Shown here piece by piece: positions 1-6,317 of a DNA stretch of 6,633 bases. How positions within the stretch are numbered: the first letter of the stretch is position 1; each line of letters starts with the position of its first letter. Origin of the DNA: JANLQX01 sp031418775 (GTDB lineage Bacteria > Actinomycetota > Acidimicrobiia > Acidimicrobiales > JANYDT01). The stretch covers positions 1 through 6,633 of the forward strand of contig JANOJN010000158.1 of assembly GCA_031418775.1 (NCBI GenBank). Direction: 5' to 3'. Under the pieces are notes generated by a model. That model had not been told where the DNA came from and made no database searches. It worked only from the letters and a program-made list of their open reading frames with translations. The position numbers were made by a program, and so were the translations under genes.

Positions 1-475
<475 letters not shown>

Positions 476-536
476 CACTACATAGTGTTCGTGTTTGCTA
501 CTGAGTTTTCGAGGACCACTGCGTTCGCCAAAGGTT
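476..536 (+). other. 23S-5S intergenic spacer of the rRNA operon
   Basis: This transcribed spacer of about 60 nt holds no tRNA gene. It begins with the small palindrome CACTA-CA-TAGTG (476-487), which could form a short hairpin near the mature 23S end. An A/T-richer stretch follows (TGAGTTTTCGAGGACC, 502-517), of the kind seen in actinobacterial 23S-5S spacers. A role in RNase III-type processing is an inference. Confidence 0.7.
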
Positions 537-652
537 TCCGGTGGCCATAGCGATGGAGTCACACCCGGTCCCATTCCGAACCCGGAAGTTAAGCCCATCT
601 GCGCCGATGGTACTTGGGGCGAGAGCCCCTGGGAGAGTAGGTCGCCGCCGGA
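537..652 (+). rRNA. rrf: 5S ribosomal RNA
   Basis: This is a complete 5S rRNA of about 116 nt. Helix I is directly visible: TCCGGTGGC at 537-545 pairs along its full length with GCCGCCGGA at 644-652, with one G-U pair. Between them lie the conserved internal segments CCCGGTCCCATTCCGAACCC (564-583) and GGAAGTTAAGCCC (584-596), and the GAGAGTAGG segment near 633-641 before the 3' strand of helix I. The ends could extend by one or two T residues on each side. The gene lies about 60 nt after the 23S gene in the same transcription unit and just before a hairpin terminator, which is the standard end of a bacterial rRNA operon. Confidence 0.97.
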
Positions 653-662
653 TTTTGTGAAG

Positions 663-694
663 AGAGCCCCGCAGCCATAGGCGCGGGGCTCTTT
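663..694 (+). terminator. rRNA operon intrinsic terminator
   Basis: A perfect 10-bp stem is formed by AGAGCCCCGC (663-672) and GCGGGGCTCT (683-692) around a 10-nt loop. It starts 10 nt after the 5S gene. The run of T after the stem is short (TTT at 692-694, then G), so release may depend on the strength of the GC stem, as is common in high-GC actinobacteria. Confidence 0.88.
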
Positions 695-758
695 GCGTTG
701 GCGGGCATGGCCGGCTGGATGTGCCCCAAGCCCGGTCGTGGGTGACCGGTTACGGCAG

Positions 759-773
759 TAGCCTGTACGCCCT
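759..773 (+). promoter_or_regulatory. candidate -10 element for the TPR gene
   Basis: TAGCCT (759-764) lies 9 nt before the ATG at 774, and no Shine-Dalgarno sequence is present in between. Transcription would therefore begin at or very near the start codon, giving a leaderless mRNA. I see no convincing -35 hexamer at 17-18 nt. The region 695-758, between the terminator and this element, holds nothing else I can name. Confidence 0.35.
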
Positions 774-2591
774 ATGTCTTCTCCTCGTCCTCCCCGTCCC
801 AGCTCTGAGGGACCGCGTCGGAATGAGGACCGACCTCGCCCTTCGGCTGGTCGCGGGGCTGACGGGGCGCCGCGACGAGGACCCGGAGGCGACGCGTCCC
901 GTCCCGCTCGGGCCTACGGTGTGGCCGGCGGGCGTGATGACTCGCACGGGGGTGATCGGTCGGCGTCTCGACCGGCTCGGCCCGCGGATCGTTCGCGCGC
1001 CGGCGAGGGTAGCTGGTCACAGGCCAAGTCGGGCGAACCGGCCGCGGCGTGGCCACGTCGGGTGACCGACAACGGCGGACTGCCGCGGCCGCGCTTCGGC
1101 GGACGCGATGGGGGCGGAGCGGGCGCAAGGCCGTGGTCGCGCCGTTCAAGCGAGCGAAGTGCGGATTCCGGCGAACGACGTCCCGCGGGAGCTACCGGCA
1201 GGTTCGGTCGCAGCGGGGCCGATGGAGGCGCTCGCGGTCCGGGATCGCGCATCGGTGGGCCCGGCGGTCCCGGTGAGCGGTCCGGTGGTGGTGGGTACCG
1301 AGGGTCACGTCCCGATCGTGATGGTGGTGGCGCACCGAGCAGTGATCGTCCTGCCCGACCATATTCGGGTCGCGCCGACGGCCGGCCGAGCGCCGGTCCG
1401 AGGGGCGAAGGCGGCTTCCGTGGTCCTCGACCGGGCGCCGGCGGTGCGTACTCCGGTGATCGCCCGACGCGGACGTTCGACGCCGATCGGCCCGGTCGCG
1501 GAGGCGGATCTGATCGACCGACCCGCGCGTTCGACGGTGACCGTCCCGGGCGCAGCGCAGGCCCGCGCAGTGAGCGGCCCGGTGGCGGAGGCTTCGGAGG
1601 CGGCCGACCCGATCGTGCCGGAGCGGATCGACCGCGCCGCGACGGAGGCTTCAACGCCGATCAGCCCGCCCGGTCCGGGCCGGGGCGGCCGTCGAGCGCA
1701 CCGGGACGTCCCAGTCGCGTGGACAACTCCTTCAGTGGGCGCAACCGGGAGGGAACCGAGCGAGGCGGGCGCGACGAGCAGTGGACGCCCCGCGCCGCAT
1801 CGGCGCCGGCGGAGACCCGCGGCCGTGGCGGTCGGGAGAAGTCGGTGCCCGTCGCTCCGACGAAGACCGAGCTGTGGGAATCGGCGGGCTGGGAGAGCGG
1901 TGAGGAGGCGGTGGTCGACGCGGCGGCCGCTCCCGAAGTGACGATCGAGCGAGTTCCGAAGCGCCTGGCGGCACCGCTGGCCGTGAGCAAGGAGGTGACG
2001 AACGCGGTCGGGCCCCGACGCGCCCCGAAGGTCGAGGCGGCGCTGATGGAAGCGTCGAAAGCGTTCGACCGAGAGCGTTACGGCGATGCCCTGACGATCT
2101 TGCGCGCATTGAGCGACGAGACGCCCGATGTCCCCGCAGTGCGGGAGCTCTTCGGGCTGGCGCTGTATCGCCAGGGGAAGTGGAGCGACGCGCTCAAGCA
2201 TCTGGTTCGATTCGTCGAGCTCACCGGCTCGGTAGAACAACACCCCGTCATCGCCGACTGCCATCGAGCGCTGCGTCACCATGATCTCGTCCAGACGTAC
2301 TGGGATGAACTCGCCGCCTCGTCGCCATCGGCTGAGCTGGTGGCCGAAGGACGGATCGTGATGGCCGGCTCGTTCGCCGATCAGGGCCGGCTCGGCGAAG
2401 CCATCGCCCTGCTCGAGCGCGCACCGCTGCAGACCAAGCGTCCTCGGGCGCACCATCTCCGGCTCTGGTACGCCCTCGGTGATCTCTACGAGCGCGCCGG
2501 CGACGTGCCGAATGCACGCGAGTGGTTTGCCCGTGTGCTTCTCCACGACCCGGAACTCGCCGACACCAAGGAGCGGTTGGAGAACCTGTAG
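774..2591 (+). CDS. TPR-like protein with a long Arg/Gly-rich disordered N-terminus
   Basis: This 605-residue protein has two contrasting halves. Residues 1 to about 362 are low complexity, dominated by Arg, Gly, Pro, Asp, Ser and Ala. They hold a recurring [S/D]RP[A/T]R motif (SRPAR twice, DRPAR, DRPTR twice) and scattered single aromatics such as GFRG, YRG and PYSG, which resemble RGG-type RNA-binding or condensate-forming regions. A linker with a Trp pair (LWESAGWES, about 367-375) follows. Residues about 417-605 are helical with tetratricopeptide-like units, for example ALYRQGKWSDALKHL and ALGDLYERAGDVPNAREWF. The composition matches the TPR proteins found upstream of HAD phosphatase/tlyA/nadK/recN in mycobacteria (the Rv1691 type) and streptomycetes, many with similar Arg/Gly/Asp-rich tails; this link is from memory. 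Molecular function is unknown; a cytoplasmic scaffold or RNA-binding adaptor is an inference. ATG 774 is chosen as the first start, behind a leaderless-type -10. It is the first gene after the rRNA operon. Confidence 0.88.
   Translation: MSSPRPPRPSSEGPRRNEDRPRPSAGRGADGAPRRGPGGDASRPARAYGVAGGRDDSHGGDRSASRPARPADRSRAGEGSWSQAKSGEPAAAWPRRVTDNGGLPRPRFGGRDGGGAGARPWSRRSSERSADSGERRPAGATGRFGRSGADGGARGPGSRIGGPGGPGERSGGGGYRGSRPDRDGGGAPSSDRPARPYSGRADGRPSAGPRGEGGFRGPRPGAGGAYSGDRPTRTFDADRPGRGGGSDRPTRAFDGDRPGRSAGPRSERPGGGGFGGGRPDRAGADRPRRDGGFNADQPARSGPGRPSSAPGRPSRVDNSFSGRNREGTERGGRDEQWTPRAASAPAETRGRGGREKSVPVAPTKTELWESAGWESGEEAVVDAAAAPEVTIERVPKRLAAPLAVSKEVTNAVGPRRAPKVEAALMEASKAFDRERYGDALTILRALSDETPDVPAVRELFGLALYRQGKWSDALKHLVRFVELTGSVEQHPVIADCHRALRHHDLVQTYWDELAASSPSAELVAEGRIVMAGSFADQGRLGEAIALLERAPLQTKRPRAHHLRLWYALGDLYERAGDVPNAREWFARVLLHDPELADTKERLENL
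1458..1553 (+). repeat. in-frame imperfect direct repeat in the disordered region
   Basis: Two copies of a 14-residue unit, DRPTR[T/A]FD[A/G]DRPGR, lie at residues 229-242 (1458-1499) and 247-260 (1512-1553). Their spacing is 54 nt, or 18 codons. The amino acid repeat is nearly exact while several third positions differ, so the duplication is not very recent or has been held at the protein level. Confidence 0.75.
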
Positions 2592-2606
2592 GAGGCGTCC
2601 GACGGA

Positions 2607-2644
2607 TAGGCATCGTCCGGCGTTCCGTGCCATCCTCGGACGTT
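2607..2644 (+). promoter_or_regulatory. weak candidate promoter for the phosphotransferase
   Basis: CATCCT (2631-2636) lies 8 nt before GTG 2645 and resembles a -10 hexamer. TAGGCA (2607-2612), 18 nt upstream, matches the -35 consensus TTGACA at four of six bases. The AGGAGG at 2590-2595 overlaps the TPR stop codon and is too far from either GTG to serve as a ribosome binding site. The arrangement matches the other leaderless-type starts in the window, but each element alone is weak. Confidence 0.3.
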
Positions 2645-3730
2645 GTGCCCGACTTCCCCACTAAGCCCGCTTCGATCACTGTCGGCTGGTTGCGCGGCGC
2701 CCTCGCCGCCGGTGGCGTGGACCCCTCCTCGCTCCGCGACATATCCGCGTCACGCATCGGCACCGGCCTTATCGGTGACAGCTACCGGTTGAGTCTGGCC
2801 TGGGACGGCGAGGTGCCGACCGGTGCCCCGGTCTCACTGGTGGTCAAGCTCCCGGCCGAGGACGCCACCAGCCGGGCGACGGGTGTCGGGCTGCGGAACT
2901 ACGAACGAGAGGTACGGTTCTACCGGGAGATCGCGCCCACCATGGGCATCCGCCTGGCCAGGTCATGGGCGGCCGAATGGGACGAAGCCGACGGTTCGTT
3001 CGTGCTCGTGCTGGAGGACCTGGCGCCGGCACAGGTCGGCGACCAGCTTCGCGGGTGCACGGTTGACGAGGCGGACGCTGTCGTCGGCGCTGCCGCCCGT
3101 ATGCATGCCGCGCATTGGGACGGGCAGGAACTTGTGGAGTACGCCTCGTGGATGTCGGGTCCTGCGGACGACGAGCGTGCCGGTCAGCTCGCTCTTCTGT
3201 GGTCGTTCGCCTGGCCCCAGTTCCTCGAGCGTCACCACTCCCGGCTCACGCCGCACGCACGAGAACTCGGAGAGCGTTTCGGCGACTCGATCGGATCGTG
3301 GGCGCAGGATCGCGCCCGCCCCTTCACGGTCGTGCACGGTGATTTCCGCACGGACAACATGCTCTTCGGTGGAACGGCTGATGAGCCGACGGTTGTCCCG
3401 GTCGACTGGCAGACTCCGGCGATCGGGCCGGGCGTCGGCGATGTCGCGTATTTCATCGGCGCCTCGCTGCTCCCCGACGTCCGGCGTGCCCACGAAGGGC
3501 GGCTCGTGAGGCGGTGGTTCGACGGTCTCGTCGCCGCCGGTGTTCGGGACTACTCCTGGACGACGTGCTGGCGCGACTATCGGAAGATGACCTTCAGCGG
3601 CGCGCTGATGGGGGTGGCCGCCTCGATGCTCACACCTCAGACCCCCCGCGGCGACGACATGTTTTTCGCGATGACCTCGCGGCATCTCGACCAGGCCGCC
3701 GATCTCGGGGCAGCGGACCTCCTGTCCTGA
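2645..3730 (+). CDS. APH/ecdysteroid-kinase-like phosphotransferase
   Basis: This 361-residue protein has the protein-kinase-like fold of the aminoglycoside/choline phosphotransferase superfamily and is closest in pattern to the ecdysteroid-kinase-like branch. Motifs in order: a glycine-rich nucleotide loop GTGLIGDSYRL (39-49); the ATP-contacting Lys in VVKLP (K68); NYEREVRFYREI (85-96), carrying the pairing Glu; the hinge LVLEDL (121-126); the catalytic loop HGDFRTDN (231-238), with D233 as likely base and N238 as metal ligand; and the metal-binding Asp in PVDWQ (D254). All key residues are present, so an active ATP-dependent small-molecule kinase is expected. The acceptor substrate is unknown, and nothing here supports antibiotic resistance. 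GTG 2645 is preferred over an in-frame ATG at 2522 that lies inside the TPR gene, and over GTG 2627. No Shine-Dalgarno precedes it, so it is probably leaderless. The gap from the TPR stop is 53 nt. Confidence 0.88.
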   Translation: MPDFPTKPASITVGWLRGALAAGGVDPSSLRDISASRIGTGLIGDSYRLSLAWDGEVPTGAPVSLVVKLPAEDATSRATGVGLRNYEREVRFYREIAPTMGIRLARSWAAEWDEADGSFVLVLEDLAPAQVGDQLRGCTVDEADAVVGAAARMHAAHWDGQELVEYASWMSGPADDERAGQLALLWSFAWPQFLERHHSRLTPHARELGERFGDSIGSWAQDRARPFTVVHGDFRTDNMLFGGTADEPTVVPVDWQTPAIGPGVGDVAYFIGASLLPDVRRAHEGRLVRRWFDGLVAAGVRDYSWTTCWRDYRKMTFSGALMGVAASMLTPQTPRGDDMFFAMTSRHLDQAADLGAADLLS

Positions 3731-3742
3731 CGCCGCCACCCC

Positions 3743-3762
3743 TTCGGTCACGCTCGACCGAA
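3743..3762. repeat. perfect 7-bp inverted repeat between kinase and SSB-like genes
   Basis: TTCGGTC (3743-3749) and GACCGAA (3756-3762) are exact reverse complements around a 6-nt loop. The repeat starts 12 nt after the kinase stop codon and ends 2 nt before the TGTCAC of the next promoter candidate. No T tract follows. It could be a weak terminator for the kinase or a protein-binding site at the SSB-like promoter. Confidence 0.55.
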
Positions 3763-3763
3763 C

Positions 3764-3787
3764 CTGTCACAGGGGGCTTCCTACGCT
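3764..3787 (+). promoter_or_regulatory. candidate promoter of the SSB-like gene
   Basis: CTGTCAC (3764-3770) and TACGCT (3782-3787) lie upstream of the gene, with the -10 ending 50 nt before its ATG. TGTC followed 13 nt later by TAnnnT resembles the mycobacterial DNA-damage promoter class driven by PafBC (consensus about TTGTCR...TAnnnT), but the spacing is one base longer than the consensus as I recall it. It may also be an ordinary housekeeping promoter. Confidence 0.4.
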
Positions 3788-3823
3788 CGGAGCCGTCTTC
3801 CCCGGTTGCCCCTGTTCGTCAGC

Positions 3824-3829
3824 GAAAGG
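3824..3829 (+). promoter_or_regulatory. ribosome binding site of the SSB-like gene
   Basis: GAAAGG lies 8 nt before ATG 3838. It decides the start against an in-frame extension to 3514 inside the upstream kinase gene. It also shows that this gene, unlike most neighbours, has a leadered mRNA. Confidence 0.6.
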
Positions 3830-3837
3830 TCACCATC

Positions 3838-4257
3838 ATGCCCAGAACGAAGCTCGCCCCGTCCGTCCCCAGCGTCCCGCCGTCCATGTCCCGGGCCTGG
3901 TCGAATCTTGTCGTCGTGCGCGGCATCGTCGCCGACGAACCGCAGGAGCGAGCCGTGGCATCCGGCCCGGTCTTCGAAGCCACGGTGATCACCCGTTCCG
4001 TGGTCGATGGCGTCACCGTGCGCGAACCGGTGCCGGTCGTGTGGTCCGATGCCCGTCTTTCGTGTGCTGCCGGCGCCGACGTCATCGTCCGCGGCCGGGT
4101 GCGGCAGCGGTTCTTCCGCTCAGGTGCGGCGACCGTGAGCCGGACCGAGGTGATCGCGGAAGAGATCGTGCTCGCCTCGCGCCGACCGGCCACGGCCAAG
4201 CTCGTCGATCGCGCCGTCCACGGCATCCACGAGCTGGGGGGATCGACCGGCGGGTAG
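3838..4257 (+). CDS. SSB-like OB-fold single-stranded DNA-binding protein
   Basis: This protein of 139 residues matches the single OB-fold pattern of bacterial SSB. The first strand, NLVVVRGIVADEPQER (23-38), corresponds to the SSB start with a conserved Gly and Asp-Pro-like turn. Strands follow at PVFEATVITRSV (44-55) and REPVPVVWSDAR (62-73), then the hallmark GADVIVRGRVRQRFFRSG (79-96) and SRTEVIAEEI (101-110). It is shorter than replicative SSB (about 160-180 residues). After the fold it has only about 28 residues, ending in GGSTGG, with no acidic DDDIPF-type tail, so it probably does not recruit the usual SSB partners. I see it as a paralogue of the main SSB, perhaps used in repair or recombination; that role is inferred. 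ATG 3838 is chosen because GAAAGG (3824-3829) sits 8 nt upstream, while the longer frame begins inside the kinase gene. Confidence 0.75.
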   Translation: MPRTKLAPSVPSVPPSMSRAWSNLVVVRGIVADEPQERAVASGPVFEATVITRSVVDGVTVREPVPVVWSDARLSCAAGADVIVRGRVRQRFFRSGAATVSRTEVIAEEIVLASRRPATAKLVDRAVHGIHELGGSTGG

Positions 4258-4259
4258 CG

Positions 4260-5447
4260 TCAGCGCGGGTCGTCGAGCGGCCGGAACACGATGCCCGTGC
4301 GCGGCTTGGGCCAGAAGAAGGTGGCCTTCGGCGGCATTCGTGTGCGTGTCTGGGCGACGCCGCGGATCTGGTCGATCGATACCGGTCGCACGAACACGCC
4401 TGCGGCTGCGGTGCCGTCGTCGACGGCGTCGATAATCGTTGCCGCGTCGTGGTGATATCGCGCCGACACGCCGTCCACCGCAGCAATGGCGCTGGCGAGC
4501 GCGACCTGATCGAGTTCGACACCGTCGGGGAAGGCTTCGGGCCTGACCCGAGCGAACCACTGTCCTTGCGGCGTGACCACGCCGAGGGCGCCGCTCTGCC
4601 GTGCGACCACGGCGAGTTCGGCGCCGACATCGGCAGTCTGCTCGAGCGTGAAGAACGGGGCGAGCACGTCCAGCACCGACACTCCCGCAGGAGCGTCGAT
4701 CAGGCGGTGGATCGACCGGATCTCGAGCTCCTTCGGTGCCAGCTCGACGATGTAGGCGAGGATCGCCGCCGCCCCGGTGTCGTCGACGTCGCGTTCGCGC
4801 TGGTAGGTGAGGGCCGTCTCGAACCGGTGATGGCCGTCGGCGATGACGACCGGGCTGGCGGCAACAAGATCGCTGATGGTCTGCAGTGTGGTCGGATCAC
4901 TCACCACCCAGGCTTCATGGAGGACCCCGTCGTCGACGGCGGACACGTCGGGCGTGGCCGCAGCGACCGCTGCGCACACGCGGCCGAGTCCCTCGGTCAA
5001 CGAGAGCCCCCAGATCGGCGAGGTGTTGACCCGCGCCGATTGGAGCAGGGTGAGTCGGTCGGCCTTGTCTTTGGGGGTCGTCTGCTCGTGCGGCAAGATG
5101 TCACCCGTGCCCGGTTCTTCGAGGGTGAGGGCACCGAGCACTCCCGTGGTCGTCGTGGTCCGGCCGTCGACAGAGGCGGTCATGCGGTACACGGTGAACG
5201 TCGGTGTGGCATCACTGACCAGCACCTTCTTGGTGGTCCACGAGGACAGGCGCTCGGCCACACCGGTGTAGGCGTGCGGGTCGGTCTTCCCGTGGGGGAA
5301 ATCGATGCGAACGCTGTTGTGGGGGTGGCGCTCCTCCAGAGCGAGGCGCTGGGCGTCGCTCAGGACGTCGTACGGGGGAGCGATCAGCCGATCGGCCCCT
5401 TCACGGTCGGCGTAGCGGAGCGAAACGAAGGGGGAGAAGACCGGCAC
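4260..5447 (-). CDS. DUF1015 family protein
   Basis: This 395-residue protein belongs to the widespread uncharacterised DUF1015 (COG4198) family, at its usual length. Signature segments: LIAPPYDVL (21-29), HPHNSVRIDFP (41-51), ILPHEQTTPKDKADRL (117-132), NTSPIW (141-146), VIADGHHRFETAL (201-213) and the C-terminal MPPKATFFWPKPRTG (371-385). The ADGHHR segment resembles the GxHR nucleotide-binding motif of the ParB/sulfiredoxin-like fold, which also includes free serine kinases, so a nucleotide-dependent small-molecule enzyme is a reasonable but unproven guess. No signal peptide or membrane segment is seen, so it is likely cytoplasmic. GTG 5447 is chosen over GTG 5471 because a -10 hexamer lies between them, so an mRNA from that promoter could not include the upstream start. 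Its stop codon is 2 nt from that of the convergent SSB-like gene. Confidence 0.92.
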   Translation of the reverse strand: MPVFSPFVSLRYADREGADRLIAPPYDVLSDAQRLALEERHPHNSVRIDFPHGKTDPHAYTGVAERLSSWTTKKVLVSDATPTFTVYRMTASVDGRTTTTTGVLGALTLEEPGTGDILPHEQTTPKDKADRLTLLQSARVNTSPIWGLSLTEGLGRVCAAVAAATPDVSAVDDGVLHEAWVVSDPTTLQTISDLVAASPVVIADGHHRFETALTYQRERDVDDTGAAAILAYIVELAPKELEIRSIHRLIDAPAGVSVLDVLAPFFTLEQTADVGAELAVVARQSGALGVVTPQGQWFARVRPEAFPDGVELDQVALASAIAAVDGVSARYHHDAATIIDAVDDGTAAAGVFVRPVSIDQIRGVAQTRTRMPPKATFFWPKPRTGIVFRPLDDPR

Positions 5448-5453
5448 GCGTCC

Positions 5454-5483
5454 AGTGTAGGAAGCCCACACCGGGAATCCGAA
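5454..5483 (-). promoter_or_regulatory. leaderless promoter of the DUF1015 gene
   Basis: Read on the minus strand, TACACT (5459-5454) is a good -10 hexamer. TTCGGA (5483-5478) lies 18 nt upstream as a plausible -35. Only 6 nt (GGACGC) separate the -10 from GTG 5447, so transcription should start at or next to the start codon. Confidence 0.55.
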
Positions 5484-5490
5484 CGCCGTT

Positions 5491-5505
5491 GCTCGCTGAG
5501 CGAGC
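5491..5505. repeat. short palindrome between rhomboid and DUF1015 genes
   Basis: GCTCGCTGAGCGAGC is a perfect inverted repeat with 7-bp arms around one base; as RNA it would form about 6 bp with a 3-nt loop. It lies 55 nt downstream of the rhomboid stop and just upstream of the DUF1015 -35 candidate. There is no T tract on the minus strand. It could weakly terminate rhomboid transcripts or bind a regulator. Confidence 0.45.
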
Positions 5506-5559
5506 CGGGCCGGCGCGCCCAGTCGTCACGGGCGTCCTCGCGGGAGCACCGGTGGGCCG

Positions 5560-6213
5560 TCAGGGTCGGTCAGGATCCTCCGACGAGCGGGCGTTGGCAA
5601 GCTGCAACAGACCCCATGCCGCGGCAACTCCCCCAACCACGCCGAAGAGATGACCTTCCCAACTGATGCCCTGCCCCGTCGGCAGGACCCCCCATAAAAG
5701 ACCGCCATAAAAGAACGCGACGACGATGCCGAGGAGGATCTGGCGGACGTTCCGGGCGAACACCCCTCGGACGAGCAGGTACGAGAGGTAGCCGAACACG
5801 AGGCCGCTGGCCCCGATGTGGACCTCGTGGGACGACCCGAACACCCACATACCGAGTCCGCTGACCAGGCCGACGATGAGGGTCACAGAGAGGAACTGTC
5901 GGAGCCCGCCGAGCGCGACGAGCCCACCGAGAACGGTAAAGGGAAGGGTGTTCCCGATCAGGTGCCCGAAACCGCTGTGGAGGAACGGTGCCAACACGAT
6001 GCCCCGAAGGCCGACGAGCACGTGGGGCCGGACGCCGTAGACGTCGAGCCGATGGTCGAGTACGACATCGGCGGCCTCACTGGTCCACTGCACGGCGAGC
6101 ATGGCTCCGACGGCAACGAGCCCAGGTTGCGAGGCTGCCAGGGACTGTGCCGTGGAACGCTCTCCACTGCCGGTCAGGCCTGGCGGCGGGGGGATCGGCG
6201 TTGGACTCGACAC
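5560..6213 (-). CDS. rhomboid family intramembrane serine protease
   Basis: This 217-residue integral membrane protein cleaves, by family, transmembrane segments of other proteins within the bilayer. The catalytic dyad is visible: Ser136 in HIGASGLVFGYL (132-143, the GASG motif) and His188 in SWEGHLFG (184-191). The HxxxN oxyanion element is H84-N88 in FGHLIGN, inside the conserved FLHSGFGHLIGN stretch. Hydrophobic segments at about 30-43, 89-103, 107-125, 134-151, 158-175 and 188-205 fit the six-helix bacterial core. The N-terminus is a short Pro/Ser-rich cytoplasmic tail, and there is no extra domain. GTG 6213 is the start: GGAGG lies 4 nt upstream, and the next in-frame Met is already in the first membrane helix. 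The gene is divergent from the HAD gene, and its substrates cannot be read from the context. Confidence 0.93.
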   Translation of the reverse strand: MSSPTPIPPPPGLTGSGERSTAQSLAASQPGLVAVGAMLAVQWTSEAADVVLDHRLDVYGVRPHVLVGLRGIVLAPFLHSGFGHLIGNTLPFTVLGGLVALGGLRQFLSVTLIVGLVSGLGMWVFGSSHEVHIGASGLVFGYLSYLLVRGVFARNVRQILLGIVVAFFYGGLLWGVLPTGQGISWEGHLFGVVGGVAAAWGLLQLANARSSEDPDRP

Positions 6214-6217
6214 TTCG

Positions 6218-6222
6218 CCTCC
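6218..6222 (-). promoter_or_regulatory. ribosome binding site of the rhomboid gene
   Basis: On the minus strand TTGGAGGCGAA precedes GTG 6213, with GGAGG ending 4 nt before it. The spacing is slightly short, but the match to the 16S rRNA 3' end is strong. It supports the GTG start where there is no ATG option. Confidence 0.6.
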
Positions 6223-6265
6223 AAGGGGGACGAGTCACGCCCCGGACGAGGGAGGCGGGACACTC

Positions 6266-6306
6266 CTACCAACCGTACTGCCGGGGTTTCGTACGGGGGT
6301 TGGTAG
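6266..6306. promoter_or_regulatory. near-palindromic divergent promoter region
   Basis: CTACCAACCGTAC (6266-6278) and GTACGGGGGTTGGTAG (6291-6306) are inverted copies, differing only by three extra G in the right arm, around a 12-nt centre. Each arm ends in a TAG that opens a -10-like hexamer: TAGCGT (6304-6309) toward the HAD gene, and TAGGAG (6268-6263, minus strand) toward the rhomboid gene. TAGCGT lies 8 nt before GTG 6318, giving a leaderless mRNA. The symmetry could be two matched promoters or a regulator site covering both. Confidence 0.5.
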
Positions 6307-6317
6307 CGTCGGGCGTC

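Noticed and set aside
476..536. tRNA gene in the 23S-5S spacer
   Set aside because: The spacer is only about 60 nt and shows no cloverleaf or TTCGA arm.
495..680. 61-codon plus-strand open frame
   Set aside because: It covers the 5S rRNA gene and the terminator stem.
914..1654. 246-codon minus-strand Pro/Arg-rich frame
   Set aside because: Its composition is the reverse complement of the Arg/Gly-rich tail on the plus strand; nothing independent supports it.
1108..1941. 277-codon plus-strand frame inside the TPR gene
   Set aside because: It is an alternative frame of a GC-rich repetitive coding region, with no domain pattern. The overlapping 605-residue frame has a recognisable TPR end.
1305..2633. 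442-codon minus-strand frame opposite the TPR gene
   Set aside because: Long antisense frames are expected in high-GC DNA. It has no recognisable motif and is opposite a well-supported gene.
2645..3730. Aminoglycoside resistance gene reading of the phosphotransferase
   Set aside because: The fold is shared with many kinases, and the sequence pattern fits the ecdysteroid-kinase-like branch. No mobile element or resistance context is present.
2963..3751. 262-codon minus-strand frame opposite the kinase gene
   Set aside because: The plus strand has complete kinase motifs, while the minus frame shows no family pattern.
4041..5666. 541-codon plus-strand frame opposite the DUF1015 gene
   Set aside because: It overlaps the SSB-like gene and runs antisense to DUF1015 and the rhomboid gene, both of which have clear signature motifs.
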